The notes: generated by a model not told the origin, from the letters alone. 64,000 nt of DNA from Salegentibacter maritimus (GCF_016236915.1 NZ_JAEHOK010000001.1:283217-347216); one strand, 5' to 3'; positions 53,899-63,470 are shown, numbered from the stretch's first letter. Translations and numbers: made by a program.

Positions 53899-54531
53899 CT
53901 AAAGTGCCATGACTTCTATACTGTTTCTTTGAAGTTTTATCTTTCCGTCTAGTTCAAGTTTTTTGAGCAACCTGGAAATAACCACCCTGGAAGTGTGTAA
54001 ATCGTAAGCAATTTGTTGGTGGGTAACGCTAATTACTTCATTTTGGTTAATTTTTGCTTTATCTTCAAGATACTTCATTAAACGCTCATCCATATTCATA
54101 AAAGCAATGGTATCTATGGTGTCTAGCATTTCTGTGAGACGAGCCTGGTAACTTGCAAAAACAAAATCACGCCAGGACTTGTACTTAGAAGTCCATTCTT
54201 CCATTTTTTCAATAGGAATCATCACTAATTTTGTATCGCGTTCAGCTACAGCCCTTATTTCACTTTTGGTTTGACCTAGACAACAGGAAAGCGTCATGGC
54301 ACAGGTATCACCACGTTCCAGGAAATATAACAAAAGTTCATCGCCCTCCTTATCCTCACGCATTATTTTAATAGCTCCTTCAATCAATAAAGGCATCATT
54401 TTTACATAATCGCCAATTTCTATAATTTTTTCGCCTTTTGCTTTGAATTGAAGTTGGCCTACACTATTAATCTCTTCAATAAGTTTATCTTCAAAAATAA
54501 AACCGTAAGCATCTTTTAATTCCTGTAACAT
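53899..54531 (-). CDS. Crp/Fnr-family regulator with a three-cysteine cluster
   Basis: 210 residues from ATG 54531. The cyclic-nucleotide-like sensor domain (about 20-125) ends in a dimer helix, and the winged HTH (about 150-208) has the recognition helix in SRVVISRLLKKL. Its only cysteines are C77, C83 and C84 in GDTCAMTLSCCLG, placed where cNMP-binding proteins have the phosphate cassette. They lack the Fnr Fe-S spacing, so a thiol switch is more likely. The adjacent TauE gene and three other sulfur operons carry the same operator. I infer that this protein activates them in response to reactive sulfur; that is not shown. Confidence 0.88.
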   Translation of the reverse strand: MLQELKDAYGFIFEDKLIEEINSVGQLQFKAKGEKIIEIGDYVKMMPLLIEGAIKIMREDKEGDELLLYFLERGDTCAMTLSCCLGQTKSEIRAVAERDTKLVMIPIEKMEEWTSKYKSWRDFVFASYQARLTEMLDTIDTIAFMNMDERLMKYLEDKAKINQNEVISVTHQQIAYDLHTSRVVISRLLKKLELDGKIKLQRNSIEVMAL

Positions 54532-54628
54532 ATACTAGTTTCCGCTATTTATAAATATTATAATGATGTTTTTTAAAAGCTAAAATTAGTGTTTAAATTG
54601 ATAATTAAATATGTTTTTGATGGAAAGT

Positions 54629-55291
54629 CTATCCGGGCAACACATAAAAATAAATTGAAAGATAATGGCAAAAGGTTCCAAAAAGTACGAAAATATGAAA
54701 AATAGCATGGTTAAATTTCACTTTATCCAAACTAAACAATACAGCCCCAATAGTATAAGAAATTCCGCCACCAAATAGCCACCATAAACCTCCCGAACTT
54801 AAATTATCGTATAAAGGTTTGATGGCTAAAACAATAATCCATCCCATTAAAACATACATAATAGTAGACAGGGTTTTATACTTTCCCGTAAAGAAAAGTT
54901 TAAGAATAATTCCGGTGAGGGCCAACCCCCAAACCACCCCAAAAATTGTCCAGCCTATCCAGCCTTCTAAAGTTACAAGTGCAAAAGGGGTGTAGCTTCC
55001 GGCTATAAGTACATAAATAGAGGCATGATCCAGGATGTTTAATTTATACCGAAGACTCTTTTTGGTTGCACTATGGTAAAACGTAGAAGCCGCGTACAAT
55101 AAAATCATACTCGCCCCAAAAATGCTAAAGCTTACAAGGTGTACCGTTTCGCCAAGTTTACTAGCTCGTATAATTAATAAAATGAGTCCAAGAACACTTA
55201 AAAACAGGCCAAAACCGTGAGAAATAATATTTAATTTTTCTTCAAGGGCATCGTATTTTTGATGAGGATTTTTTTCCATAGCATCGGCCAT
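54629..55291 (-). CDS. Hemolysin III-family (PAQR-like) membrane protein
   Basis: 220 residues from ATG 55291. Seven membrane helices, with metal-type residues in STFYHSATK, LDHASIYVLIAGSYTPF and a C-terminal HAIFHIFVLFGTFCHY. Relatives (TrhA) maintain membrane fluidity; haemolysin activity is a historical label. Confidence 0.9.
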   Translation of the reverse strand: MADAMEKNPHQKYDALEEKLNIISHGFGLFLSVLGLILLIIRASKLGETVHLVSFSIFGASMILLYAASTFYHSATKKSLRYKLNILDHASIYVLIAGSYTPFALVTLEGWIGWTIFGVVWGLALTGIILKLFFTGKYKTLSTIMYVLMGWIIVLAIKPLYDNLSSGGLWWLFGGGISYTIGAVLFSLDKVKFNHAIFHIFVLFGTFCHYLSIYFYVLPG

Positions 55292-55488
55292 TTGCTCAAT
55301 AATTAATATTTAATAATAAAAGACCTGCCGAAGTTCAGCTATTCAATTAAATAGCTCTTTGCCTTGCCAGCAGGTAAATTTCTTAAATACTTAAAAGTAA
55401 AAATATTCAAGATGAAATGGAATCATTTAAACGATCAATTTTTATTATTTTCGGGCTTTCACTCCAGCACAATTTTTAATCGAATCCT

Positions 55489-56706
55489 ATGAAAATTTTG
55501 CATACCGCCGATTGGCATATAGGTAAAAAACTGCATAAGCATAGTTTACAACCCGATTTTGACCTTTTTATAAGTTGGCTTTGCCAGTGTATTATTAAGA
55601 ACGATGTAAAGGTATTATTGGTTTCGGGAGATATTTTTGATTTAGCCAACCCTTCTTCGGAAGCAAGGCAACAATACTTTAAAGCTTTAATGAAGCTAAG
55701 GCGTCTGGACTGCAAAATAATACTTACCGGCGGAAATCACGACTCCCCTACTATGCTAAATGCGCCTCAGGAAGTGTTGCGGGAATTAGATATACATATT
55801 ATTGGCGGTTTGCCTCAAGAACTTTCAGAGTGCATTATTCCTGTTAAAAATGGTAAAAACGAAACCGAACTTCTTATTGCAGCTATCCCCTATTTACGGG
55901 ATGCCGATTTAAGAACAGCCTCCCAGGGAAATTCTTATGAAGATAGATTAGAAGCTTTACGAAAAGGAATTCAACAAACCTTTGTGGACACCGCTAAGAT
56001 TTGCAAAACCAAATTTCCGGAAGTAGACTGTATTGCTATGGGGCATCTTTTTGCGGCCGGTGCAGAAACTTCAGAGAGTGAGCGTGATATTCAAATTGGA
56101 AACCAGGCGGCTTTTAATGCGCTTCAGTTTGGCGATTATTATAAGTACATCGCACTAGGACATATTCACAAACCACAAAGGGTAAATGCCGCCACTCCCA
56201 CTTTTTACAGCGGTTCCCCTATTCCACTTTCATTTAGTGAACGCAGTAATAAAAACCGAATCCTTCTATTGGACACTGAAAACAATTGGGAGCCTAAAAG
56301 TATAGAAATACCAGGCTTTAGAGCATTAATAAAAATAACCGGAAACCTGGAAAAACTTCAACAAAAACTAGGGGAATTAAAAGACCGGGAAGGCCTGCCT
56401 TCTTTAATTGAAATTGAACTTCAAGAAGAACATTTTGATGCTAACAAAATATTTGAACTAGATCAATTAGTGGGTAATTTTGAGGTTAAAGGCTATGAGA
56501 TTGTAAAGCATCGCGCAAGTTTTAAAAATAAAATAAGTGGTAGCGGCGAACTCTATGAAGAAAAAAAACAACTAGAAGATCTGCAACCCTTAGATGTCTT
56601 TAAAAAATTAGTAGAAGTACAGGAAGAAGATGAAGAAACCAGAAAAGATTTAATGAGTGCTTTTAATGAAATTCTTGAGGAAGTTCACCAATCTAAAAAA
56701 GCTTAA
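55489..56706 (+). CDS. sbcD: Exonuclease SbcCD subunit D
   Basis: 405 residues from ATG 55489. Mre11-type phosphoesterase motifs: HTADWHIGKKL, VSGDIFD, TGGNHDSP, GHLF and GHIHKPQ. With SbcC it cuts hairpins and trims double-strand ends. A C-terminal capping/helical region interacts with SbcC, encoded 3 bp downstream. Confidence 0.95.
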   Translation: MKILHTADWHIGKKLHKHSLQPDFDLFISWLCQCIIKNDVKVLLVSGDIFDLANPSSEARQQYFKALMKLRRLDCKIILTGGNHDSPTMLNAPQEVLRELDIHIIGGLPQELSECIIPVKNGKNETELLIAAIPYLRDADLRTASQGNSYEDRLEALRKGIQQTFVDTAKICKTKFPEVDCIAMGHLFAAGAETSESERDIQIGNQAAFNALQFGDYYKYIALGHIHKPQRVNAATPTFYSGSPIPLSFSERSNKNRILLLDTENNWEPKSIEIPGFRALIKITGNLEKLQQKLGELKDREGLPSLIEIELQEEHFDANKIFELDQLVGNFEVKGYEIVKHRASFKNKISGSGELYEEKKQLEDLQPLDVFKKLVEVQEEDEETRKDLMSAFNEILEEVHQSKKA

Positions 56707-56709
56707 CCT

Positions 56710-59700
56710 ATGAAGATTTTAAATATAGCCTTTAAAAATATTAATTCATTAAAAGGTGAGAACTTCATAGATTTTGAAGCAACTCCTTTTTCTGGAAATA
56801 CGCTTTTTGCCATTACAGGCCCCACCGGAAGTGGAAAGAGCAGCATTCTAGATGTAATCTCGCTGGCACTTTTTAACCAGGTGCCCCGGCTTGGGAAGAT
56901 TAGTAAAAAAGAGATTAGGGAAAAAGGCGCTATCCTTACCCGAAACCAAAAAGAAGCTTATGCTAAAGTAACTTATGAAACGGGAGCAGGTCGTTTTACC
57001 TCTTCCTGGAGCATAGAAATAAACCGTAATGGCAATCTCAACGATTACAATATGGAAATTGCCAATCTTATAGATAACTCGTTATTAGACCTTAAAAAAT
57101 CTGAAGTTCCTACTAAAAATGAAGAGTTAATCGGTTTAAATTACGATCAGTTTATTAAGTCGGTTTTACTGGCACAGGGGGATTTTGCCAAATTTCTTTC
57201 GGCTAAAAAAGAAGAACGTGGCGAACTACTGGAAAAAATTACCGGTACAGGCATTTACCGTCAATTAGGTATGATGGCTTTTGAACGTTTTAAAGCCGAA
57301 ACTAAAGAAATTGAAGCCCAGCAAAATGAAATAAAGCTCTTTGAATCCTATTTACTTTCTGAAGAAGATCTTGAAAATTTCAATAAAGATTTAAAAGAAA
57401 ATACCGCTGATACCGAAGCTTTACAAAAAGACCTAAAGCTTATTGAAAAACAATTAGAATTAAAAGAAAACATCGGGAAACAGGAAAAAGAAATCAATAA
57501 ATTAGAGGAGCAGGAAGTTAATCTGCATCGGCAGTTTAAGGAATTTGAAAGTGAATACGGTACGAGTCTCAACCGGCACGAAAAAATACAAAGTATTGCC
57601 GAAGAATTACAATCCTGGAACCGATTTCAAAAAGAATTAAAAGACTTAGATAGCAACCTGGCAAAGACGTCCTTAAAGATTAATGATACTAAAAAGAATA
57701 TCAGCAGTTTTATTGAACAGGTAAAAGAATTTGTTCAGGAAGATGTTCAGGCTGAAAACCTTAAACAGAAACTGAATCTTTTTACCGAAAAAATAGGGAA
57801 ACTTCAGGATGAAAAAAACTCACTTGGACTGGAATATAAAAGTAAATTACAGCTATTTAAAGCTGAAGTAAGAGAATTAAAAATCGACTTTCCAGAACAT
57901 GATTTAAAAACCGGGAAGGAACTGTTGGAAAAACTTCAAACTAAAAAACTTCGGGAGAAAAAGCAACTTGAAATTGCGCTAAAAGAAGTGGATTTAGAAA
58001 AACTGAGTTCCGAAAAATTGCGTTTAAAAAACCATTTAGAAAAGACGCGTGAAGCACGGCAATTTTCTGAAAGAAAACTTCAACTTGAAGAAAGCGGTTT
58101 AAGAATCAAAAAAGATATTGAGGCTAACCAACCGGAATTTGAAAGCCTGCCCAAAACCATAACGCTACAAAAAGACCATCTTTCTTCATTAAAAAAAGAT
58201 TTAGAAATTCTTCAACTTAAAAAATTAAATCAGCTAAAAACCGCAAAATTAGAAGAGCTTAGAAAGTCGCTTAAAACCGGGGAAGCCTGTCCGCTTTGTG
58301 GTGCTTTAGAGCATCCTTTTTCTGAGCATGTTCCGGATTTTGAAGATGAGCTTGAAATAAAAATAGCAGCAAAAAGTAAAGAAATAGAAGATAAAAACAC
58401 GAAACTTACAAAGGCTCAATCTAGATTTGAACATATAAAAGACTCTTTGCAAAAAGCTAAGAAAGAATTAATTGAAATTGAAAATCGCATTTCGGAAAAC
58501 AAGCAACGATTTAGTGAAAAATATCCCGATTTCAATTTTAGTGAAGAGATTGATTGGGAAAACTATATCGGAAAAATTAATTCAAAACTTGAAAGTCTAG
58601 ATGCCTTTGAAACAATAAAACAAAAACTAACCGCTATTGCCGGCGGTTTACCAATTTTAAAAGATTTAAATGATATTTTGACCAAAGGCACATTGCTAAG
58701 GCGGCAATTGGAAGCCAATTATTCGGGAAATAATATCCTAAACGACCACCGAGAGCTAACAGATAAATGGAACGCCTTAAATCACGAAAAAAAATATCTT
58801 GGAGAAAACCTAAAAGAACAAAAACAAAATTTAAGTGAGCAGTCAAAGAAATATGAAGCACTATCACGAAAGCTCGAACCGGAAGTTACAGAAAAAGGAT
58901 TTACGTCTATTGAAAATGCATTCCGGGCTTTATTGCCGGGTCAGAATTTTCTGGAGTTAAAGGATAAAAAAGATGCTATTTTAAAAGAAAAAAGTATTGT
59001 TGCCACCGGAATTTCTACTCTGCAAAAGCAATTAAAGCAGTTTAAAGAAAATGAAAGTGAACGTACTACTAATGATTTAAGGGTTGAACAATCTAAAAAA
59101 CAGGAGGAATTTAAGTCCAAACAGTCAGTTTGTGAAGAATTGCGAAGAAAACTTGGAAATAATAATGAGTACCTGGCCAGGTTAAAGCAACTGAAAAAGC
59201 AAATTACAGAAAAGGAAAAACAAAGTAAACGTTGGCGACTTTTAAATACACTTATTGGAGACCGACAGGGGAAAAAATTTAATGATTTTGCACAAGATCT
59301 TACGCTTTCGCAATTAATTTACCTGGCCAATAAAAGGTTAAAGGACCTGAGTGAACGATACAAAATAGATAAAGCAAATGAAGATGAAGACGACGGACTG
59401 ATTGCCATTGATGAAGATATGGGCGGACAAAGAAGATCTGTTAAAACCCTTTCGGGGGGAGAGACCTTTCTACTAAGCTTGTCGCTCGCGTTGGCCTTAT
59501 CTGATCTGGCTTCAAGAAATGTTGAGATTAACAGTTTATTTATAGATGAAGGTTTTGGGACTTTAGATCCTGAAACTCTTGACCAAACCCTTGATACTTT
59601 AGAAAAATTACAGGCTGAATCTGGAAAAACCATTGGAATTATTAGTCACGTGGCCTCTTTAAAAGAGCGTATTGCAACTCAGATACAACTTACCCGAAAC

Positions 59701-59736
59701 GGACAGGGATATAGTAGTTTGGAGCTTAAGTTATAA
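56710..59736 (+). CDS. sbcC: Exonuclease SbcCD subunit C
   Basis: 1008 residues. Walker A is GPTGSGKSS (37-45) and the Q-loop is in SVLLAQGDFAKFL. Two long coiled coils flank the zinc hook CPLC (C527, C530). The ABC signature is TLSGGETFLLSLSLALALSD and Walker B is SLFIDEGFGTLD. It is the ATPase and tether of the nuclease complex. Confidence 0.95.
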   Translation: MKILNIAFKNINSLKGENFIDFEATPFSGNTLFAITGPTGSGKSSILDVISLALFNQVPRLGKISKKEIREKGAILTRNQKEAYAKVTYETGAGRFTSSWSIEINRNGNLNDYNMEIANLIDNSLLDLKKSEVPTKNEELIGLNYDQFIKSVLLAQGDFAKFLSAKKEERGELLEKITGTGIYRQLGMMAFERFKAETKEIEAQQNEIKLFESYLLSEEDLENFNKDLKENTADTEALQKDLKLIEKQLELKENIGKQEKEINKLEEQEVNLHRQFKEFESEYGTSLNRHEKIQSIAEELQSWNRFQKELKDLDSNLAKTSLKINDTKKNISSFIEQVKEFVQEDVQAENLKQKLNLFTEKIGKLQDEKNSLGLEYKSKLQLFKAEVRELKIDFPEHDLKTGKELLEKLQTKKLREKKQLEIALKEVDLEKLSSEKLRLKNHLEKTREARQFSERKLQLEESGLRIKKDIEANQPEFESLPKTITLQKDHLSSLKKDLEILQLKKLNQLKTAKLEELRKSLKTGEACPLCGALEHPFSEHVPDFEDELEIKIAAKSKEIEDKNTKLTKAQSRFEHIKDSLQKAKKELIEIENRISENKQRFSEKYPDFNFSEEIDWENYIGKINSKLESLDAFETIKQKLTAIAGGLPILKDLNDILTKGTLLRRQLEANYSGNNILNDHRELTDKWNALNHEKKYLGENLKEQKQNLSEQSKKYEALSRKLEPEVTEKGFTSIENAFRALLPGQNFLELKDKKDAILKEKSIVATGISTLQKQLKQFKENESERTTNDLRVEQSKKQEEFKSKQSVCEELRRKLGNNNEYLARLKQLKKQITEKEKQSKRWRLLNTLIGDRQGKKFNDFAQDLTLSQLIYLANKRLKDLSERYKIDKANEDEDDGLIAIDEDMGGQRRSVKTLSGGETFLLSLSLALALSDLASRNVEINSLFIDEGFGTLDPETLDQTLDTLEKLQAESGKTIGIISHVASLKERIATQIQLTRNGQGYSSLELKL

Positions 59737-59780
59737 GTTCATGACAACAGATAACTTTTCTGTGCAATACTTATTACTTT

Positions 59781-60254
59781 TTAAACCACTTCTTTCGTTA
59801 AAACCTCTACGGTACATCCCAGTTTTGGAAGTATAAGCCTCATTTTTCGTTTACCTACTTCACGAATAATGGCTTCCTGATTTTTGAAGACACCACTTTT
59901 AATACTTATATGGTCACCTTCATTTAAGCGATCTACTTTTGCATCATCTACATTTTCGCCATTCAACCATTTCCGAATAACTTCTATCTCTTCGTCTTTT
60001 ACAATGGCTGGTTTTCCAAGCCAAAATAAATATTTTACCACACCAGGAACATCAAAAACCAAATTACGTTCCTGTTCCTTTAATTGAATAAAAACATAAG
60101 ACTTAAAAAGGGGGCTTTTTAGCTTTTTTTTACGGTCTTTCCACTGCTTTATTTCAGTGATTAGAGGACAATAAACTGCTACTCCCATTTCTTCCAAACG
60201 TTGAGCCACTTTCTTTTCGGTTCTAGGTTTGGTATATAAAACGTACCACGCCAT
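59781..60254 (-). CDS. UpxY/NusG-like transcription antiterminator
   Basis: 157 residues from ATG 60254. The NusG N-terminal domain (MAWYVLYTKPRTEKKVAQRL, FKSYVFIQL) and the C-terminal KOW segment (LNEGDHISIKSGVFKNQEAI) are both present. UpxY proteins in Bacteroidota bind 5' leaders of capsule operons and prevent termination. No polysaccharide cluster is visible next to it here. Confidence 0.88.
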   Translation of the reverse strand: MAWYVLYTKPRTEKKVAQRLEEMGVAVYCPLITEIKQWKDRKKKLKSPLFKSYVFIQLKEQERNLVFDVPGVVKYLFWLGKPAIVKDEEIEVIRKWLNGENVDDAKVDRLNEGDHISIKSGVFKNQEAIIREVGKRKMRLILPKLGCTVEVLTKEVV

Positions 60255-60590
60255 AATTAAGTTTTGTCAGTCTGTATGCAATACAGGACTTCAAACTCCC
60301 TTGCTTTAAATTAGGGGGTTCTGAAGATATTTAGGTTAATTAGTTAATTCAAAAATACAAAGATTTTAATGAACATTAGATAGCAATAATTGATGAAAAG
60401 GTAAATAAAACATTGAAATACTGATAGCGAATTAATTAGAAAAATCTTTAAACAGAATAAAGCACAAGGCAAAATTTTCGGGCAAAAAGTGAAGTGAATT
60501 ACCACGAGGTAAGGGAACGAGGCATACTATGGATATATACTTTTATTTCGAGGTAAGCCCCGGATTTTGGATTATCAAATAAAGTACTCG
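60255..60590. other. 336-bp region upstream of the UpxY-like gene, with a diverged repeat A copy
   Basis: The sequence 60498-60560 resembles repeat A (TTACCACGAGGTAAGGGAAC, then GAGGCAT and TTTCGAGGTAAGCCCCGG) but most base pairs are changed. The rest is AT-rich without a recognisable gene. A leader bound by the UpxY-like protein could be here, but I see no clear one. Confidence 0.45.
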
Positions 60591-61466
60591 TTATTCTAAA
60601 ATACAGGTTTCAGAATCCAATTCAAACTGTACCGTAAAATGTTCAAAATTATAGGTTTCGAGAGTTTTTAAAACTTCAGCCTTCAATTTTAAATATTCTT
60701 GAAACCCATTTACATTGTGAAGTTTAACGTGAGCTGTAAAAACGTGGTGTTCACCTTCCTGAGACCAAATATGTACGTGATGTGTAGAAGCAACCCCCTT
60801 AATACTTTCAATTCTCTCCCTTACCTCCTTTAAATTAATATCCCGCGGCGTTCCCTGTAAAAAAATAAAAAGCGTTTCTTTTAACCTTTTAAATACATTC
60901 CAGAGAATATATAAAGTAATAGCAAGTGAAAGCGCGGGATCCAGATAATGAATATCCTTAAACTGTAAAATAATAGAGACCACCAATACCGCAACCCAAC
61001 CTAATACATCTTCCATTAAATGCCAGGATACTACTTTTTCGTTTAAGGTTTTACCACTGCTTAATTTATAGGCGGCAAACCCATTAACAGCCACTCCTAT
61101 TATGGCGAAAAACATCATCCCTTGAGCATCAGAATGTTCTGGATACATCAACCTTTCCACCGCTTCATAAATAACATAAACAGACCCTCCAATAAGTACT
61201 ACACTGTTAATAAGAGCTCCCAACAAAGAGAACCTTCTATAACCAAAAGAAAATTTAGAATTGCTTTTTTGTTTAGATTTATGATCCAGGTACCAGGAGG
61301 TTCCAAGCGAAAGGCTATCTCCAAGATCGTGTACCGCATCTGAAATTATAGCGATACTATTTACATAGATTCCACCAATAAATTCAAGAATAGTAAATCC
61401 CAGGTTTAAGAAAAACGCCAGTTTAAGATTTTTTCCTGAAGAATGCTGATGATGCTCGTGCCCCAT
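60591..61466 (-). CDS. Cation diffusion facilitator, zinc exporter type
   Basis: 291 residues from ATG 61466. The His-rich head MGHEHHQHSSGKN, six membrane helices, SDAVHDLGDSLSLG (site A HxxxD) and HLMEDVLGWVAVL (second HxxxD) are present, with a C-terminal cytosolic domain containing HHVHIWSQEGEHHVF. It exports zinc or a similar divalent metal against protons. Confidence 0.93.
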   Translation of the reverse strand: MGHEHHQHSSGKNLKLAFFLNLGFTILEFIGGIYVNSIAIISDAVHDLGDSLSLGTSWYLDHKSKQKSNSKFSFGYRRFSLLGALINSVVLIGGSVYVIYEAVERLMYPEHSDAQGMMFFAIIGVAVNGFAAYKLSSGKTLNEKVVSWHLMEDVLGWVAVLVVSIILQFKDIHYLDPALSLAITLYILWNVFKRLKETLFIFLQGTPRDINLKEVRERIESIKGVASTHHVHIWSQEGEHHVFTAHVKLHNVNGFQEYLKLKAEVLKTLETYNFEHFTVQFELDSETCILE

Positions 61467-61638
61467 AATGACGAAATGAATGTAATTATGCCTCGTTTTC
61501 GAAATTAGTTATTTTTTTAGTTTATTATCAATTCCTACCAAACAAAACAGCCCAATTTATTTTCTAAATATAAAATCTACTATTATTATTTTTTTCATTT
61601 TTTTCGTATATTAATATGAATATCAAAACCTTATAGCT

Positions 61639-62901
61639 ATGAAAAATATAAAAATCCTACTACTTGTTGTTTCGGGTATGCTTATTGGCTATATATCCCT
61701 GGATACAAAAGCTTTTTCACAAACCAATTCCCAGGATTTTGTAGAATATAAAGGTGAAGTACTTAATGCCGATAATAAAAACACCATTGCCAATGCTCAT
61801 ATATCGGTAAACGAGACCAATATTTCTACAATTAGTAATTCTGAAGGAAAATTTTCCTTAAAAGTACCTAAGGGTTTAGCTCCTGCCACGGTTAGTATTT
61901 CCTATTTGGGCTACCTTAGTAAAAACTTACCTTTAAGCTATTTTAAAGCGAAAGGAACCCTAATTTACCTTAATCCTGTAGTAGAAGAGCTTTCTGAAAT
62001 AAAAGTTTATAAAGCCGGCGATGCCAGAAAACTGGTGTATAATATGCTGGAAAATCGTGGGGAAAATTATATTAACCGCCCTACCGAAATGACTGCTTTC
62101 TACAGAGAAAGTATTAGTAAAGGCAACAGAAATGTTTCCCTAAGCGAGGCTGTTGTAAAAATTCATAAAAAACCTTATAGCCATTATGGCGATGAGGATA
62201 TAGAATTGGTTAAAGCTCGCAAAACTGCCGATTATGACCGCTTAGACACATTAGCCCTAAAATTACGTGGTGGGCCATTTAACACCTTATTTATAGATGT
62301 TATGAAATATCCCGATTATCTTTTTTATGAACAGAATTTAGAAAATTATGAATTTAACTTTGAGGAGCCCACACAAATTGATAATCGCTACCTGTATGTA
62401 GTAAGTTTTAATGACCGGAATAAAGATATGCCCTGGTTTTATGGAACTCTTTTTATTGATGCAGAAACCCAAAGCCTGGTAAGGGCAAAACTAAATATGA
62501 ATGTAGATAATAGACGGGCAGCCACCAGGATGTTTGTAAATAAAAAACCGGGAGGAACCAAAGTTTATCCCATTGAAGTAGAATATGACATAGATTATCA
62601 TCAGCAAAACGGCAAATGGTATTTTGGCTATTCTAATGCAAAGCTACTTTTTGTAGTAAACTGGAAACGCAAATTGTTTAATTCGCGGTATCAGGTAAAT
62701 TCTGAGATGGCTGTAACTAATTGGCAACCCGAAACCGAAGACCGTATTAAAAGAAATAAGAATTTTCTTAATAAAACAGTAGTGATGGCCGATGATATAT
62801 CGGGTTTTACAGACATACAATTCTGGGGAAGCAACAATATTATAGAACCCGATAAATCTATACAAAATGCTATAGAAAAAATTAAACGGAATATTCAATA
62901 G
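61639..62901 (+). CDS. Exported protein with carboxypeptidase-like regulatory domain
   Basis: 420 residues. Signal-like N-terminus (MKNIKILLLVVSGMLIGYIS, AFSQ cut site). A CarboxypepD regulatory fold at about 33-110 (NAHISVNETNISTISNSEGK) is followed by a long beta-rich domain of DUF5686-like type with EMTAFYRESISKGNRNVSLS. These are outer-membrane-associated proteins of unknown function. The gene stands alone. Confidence 0.78.
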   Translation: MKNIKILLLVVSGMLIGYISLDTKAFSQTNSQDFVEYKGEVLNADNKNTIANAHISVNETNISTISNSEGKFSLKVPKGLAPATVSISYLGYLSKNLPLSYFKAKGTLIYLNPVVEELSEIKVYKAGDARKLVYNMLENRGENYINRPTEMTAFYRESISKGNRNVSLSEAVVKIHKKPYSHYGDEDIELVKARKTADYDRLDTLALKLRGGPFNTLFIDVMKYPDYLFYEQNLENYEFNFEEPTQIDNRYLYVVSFNDRNKDMPWFYGTLFIDAETQSLVRAKLNMNVDNRRAATRMFVNKKPGGTKVYPIEVEYDIDYHQQNGKWYFGYSNAKLLFVVNWKRKLFNSRYQVNSEMAVTNWQPETEDRIKRNKNFLNKTVVMADDISGFTDIQFWGSNNIIEPDKSIQNAIEKIKRNIQ

Positions 62902-63241
62902 ACATAAATTAGCAGAAAAACTCAAAGCTTTTTTACAAATCTTTTAGTATCCAAAAACATCTAATTTAAACTGCTTGATTTTGAGATGAATCAGGGATAG
63001 AATCTCAATTAATTATTCTTTTAAATACTAAAAATAAGTAGTACGTACTTTAAGCTACCATTAAAAAGTATATGCTGATTATGAGCTTATTAAAAATAAG
63101 ATACAATTAAGCCCCCAAAAAACCAGCTTTTCATTTTGAAAATAACAAATAAGCCCTTTAATTTGTAACTCAATTTATGTAGCACTATTTAATAAGATTA
63201 AACCAGAATTTACAGCTGTTTTCATAAATTGAAGTTTTAAT
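62902..63241. other. 340-bp AT-rich region before tRNA-Pro
   Basis: No ORF of useful length, repeat-family copy or strong hairpin seen. It probably holds the tRNA promoter close to 63200-63240. Confidence 0.5.
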
Positions 63242-63315
63242 CGAGATGTGGCGCAGTCTGGTAGCGTATACGCCTGGGGGGCGTGGGGTCGCAGGTTCAA
63301 ATCCTGTCATCTCGA
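63242..63315 (+). tRNA. tRNA-Pro (anticodon GGG)
   Basis: 74 nt. The acceptor arms CGAGATG / CATCTCG pair perfectly; D arm GCGC-AGTCTGGTA-GCGT; anticodon stem TACGC / GCGTG with loop CTGGGGG, so anticodon GGG; T arm GCAGG-TTCAAAT-CCTGT. The discriminator base is A and CCA is not encoded. Confidence 0.96.
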
Positions 63316-63353
63316 CTTTTGGTTATTAAACCACACCACAGAAAATTAAACTA

Positions 63354-63394
63354 ATGATTTCCAGATTTAATCAAATCTGGAAATCATTTTTTTT
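63354..63394 (+). terminator. Terminator after tRNA-Pro
   Basis: A 15-bp perfect stem ATGATTTCCAGATTT / AAATCTGGAAATCAT with a 4-nt loop and a run of T, 38 bp after the tRNA. Confidence 0.9.
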
Positions 63395-63470
63395 GATATC
63401 AATTCAAAAAAAGAATGTAATTGATCCTTGATCTTCTAAAGATTCAATTATTTTGAGCGACCTTAATTGG

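Noticed and set aside
54532..54628. Autoregulatory operator before the Crp/Fnr gene
   Set aside because: No GTAAC-N4-GTTAC or near match is seen upstream of its start.
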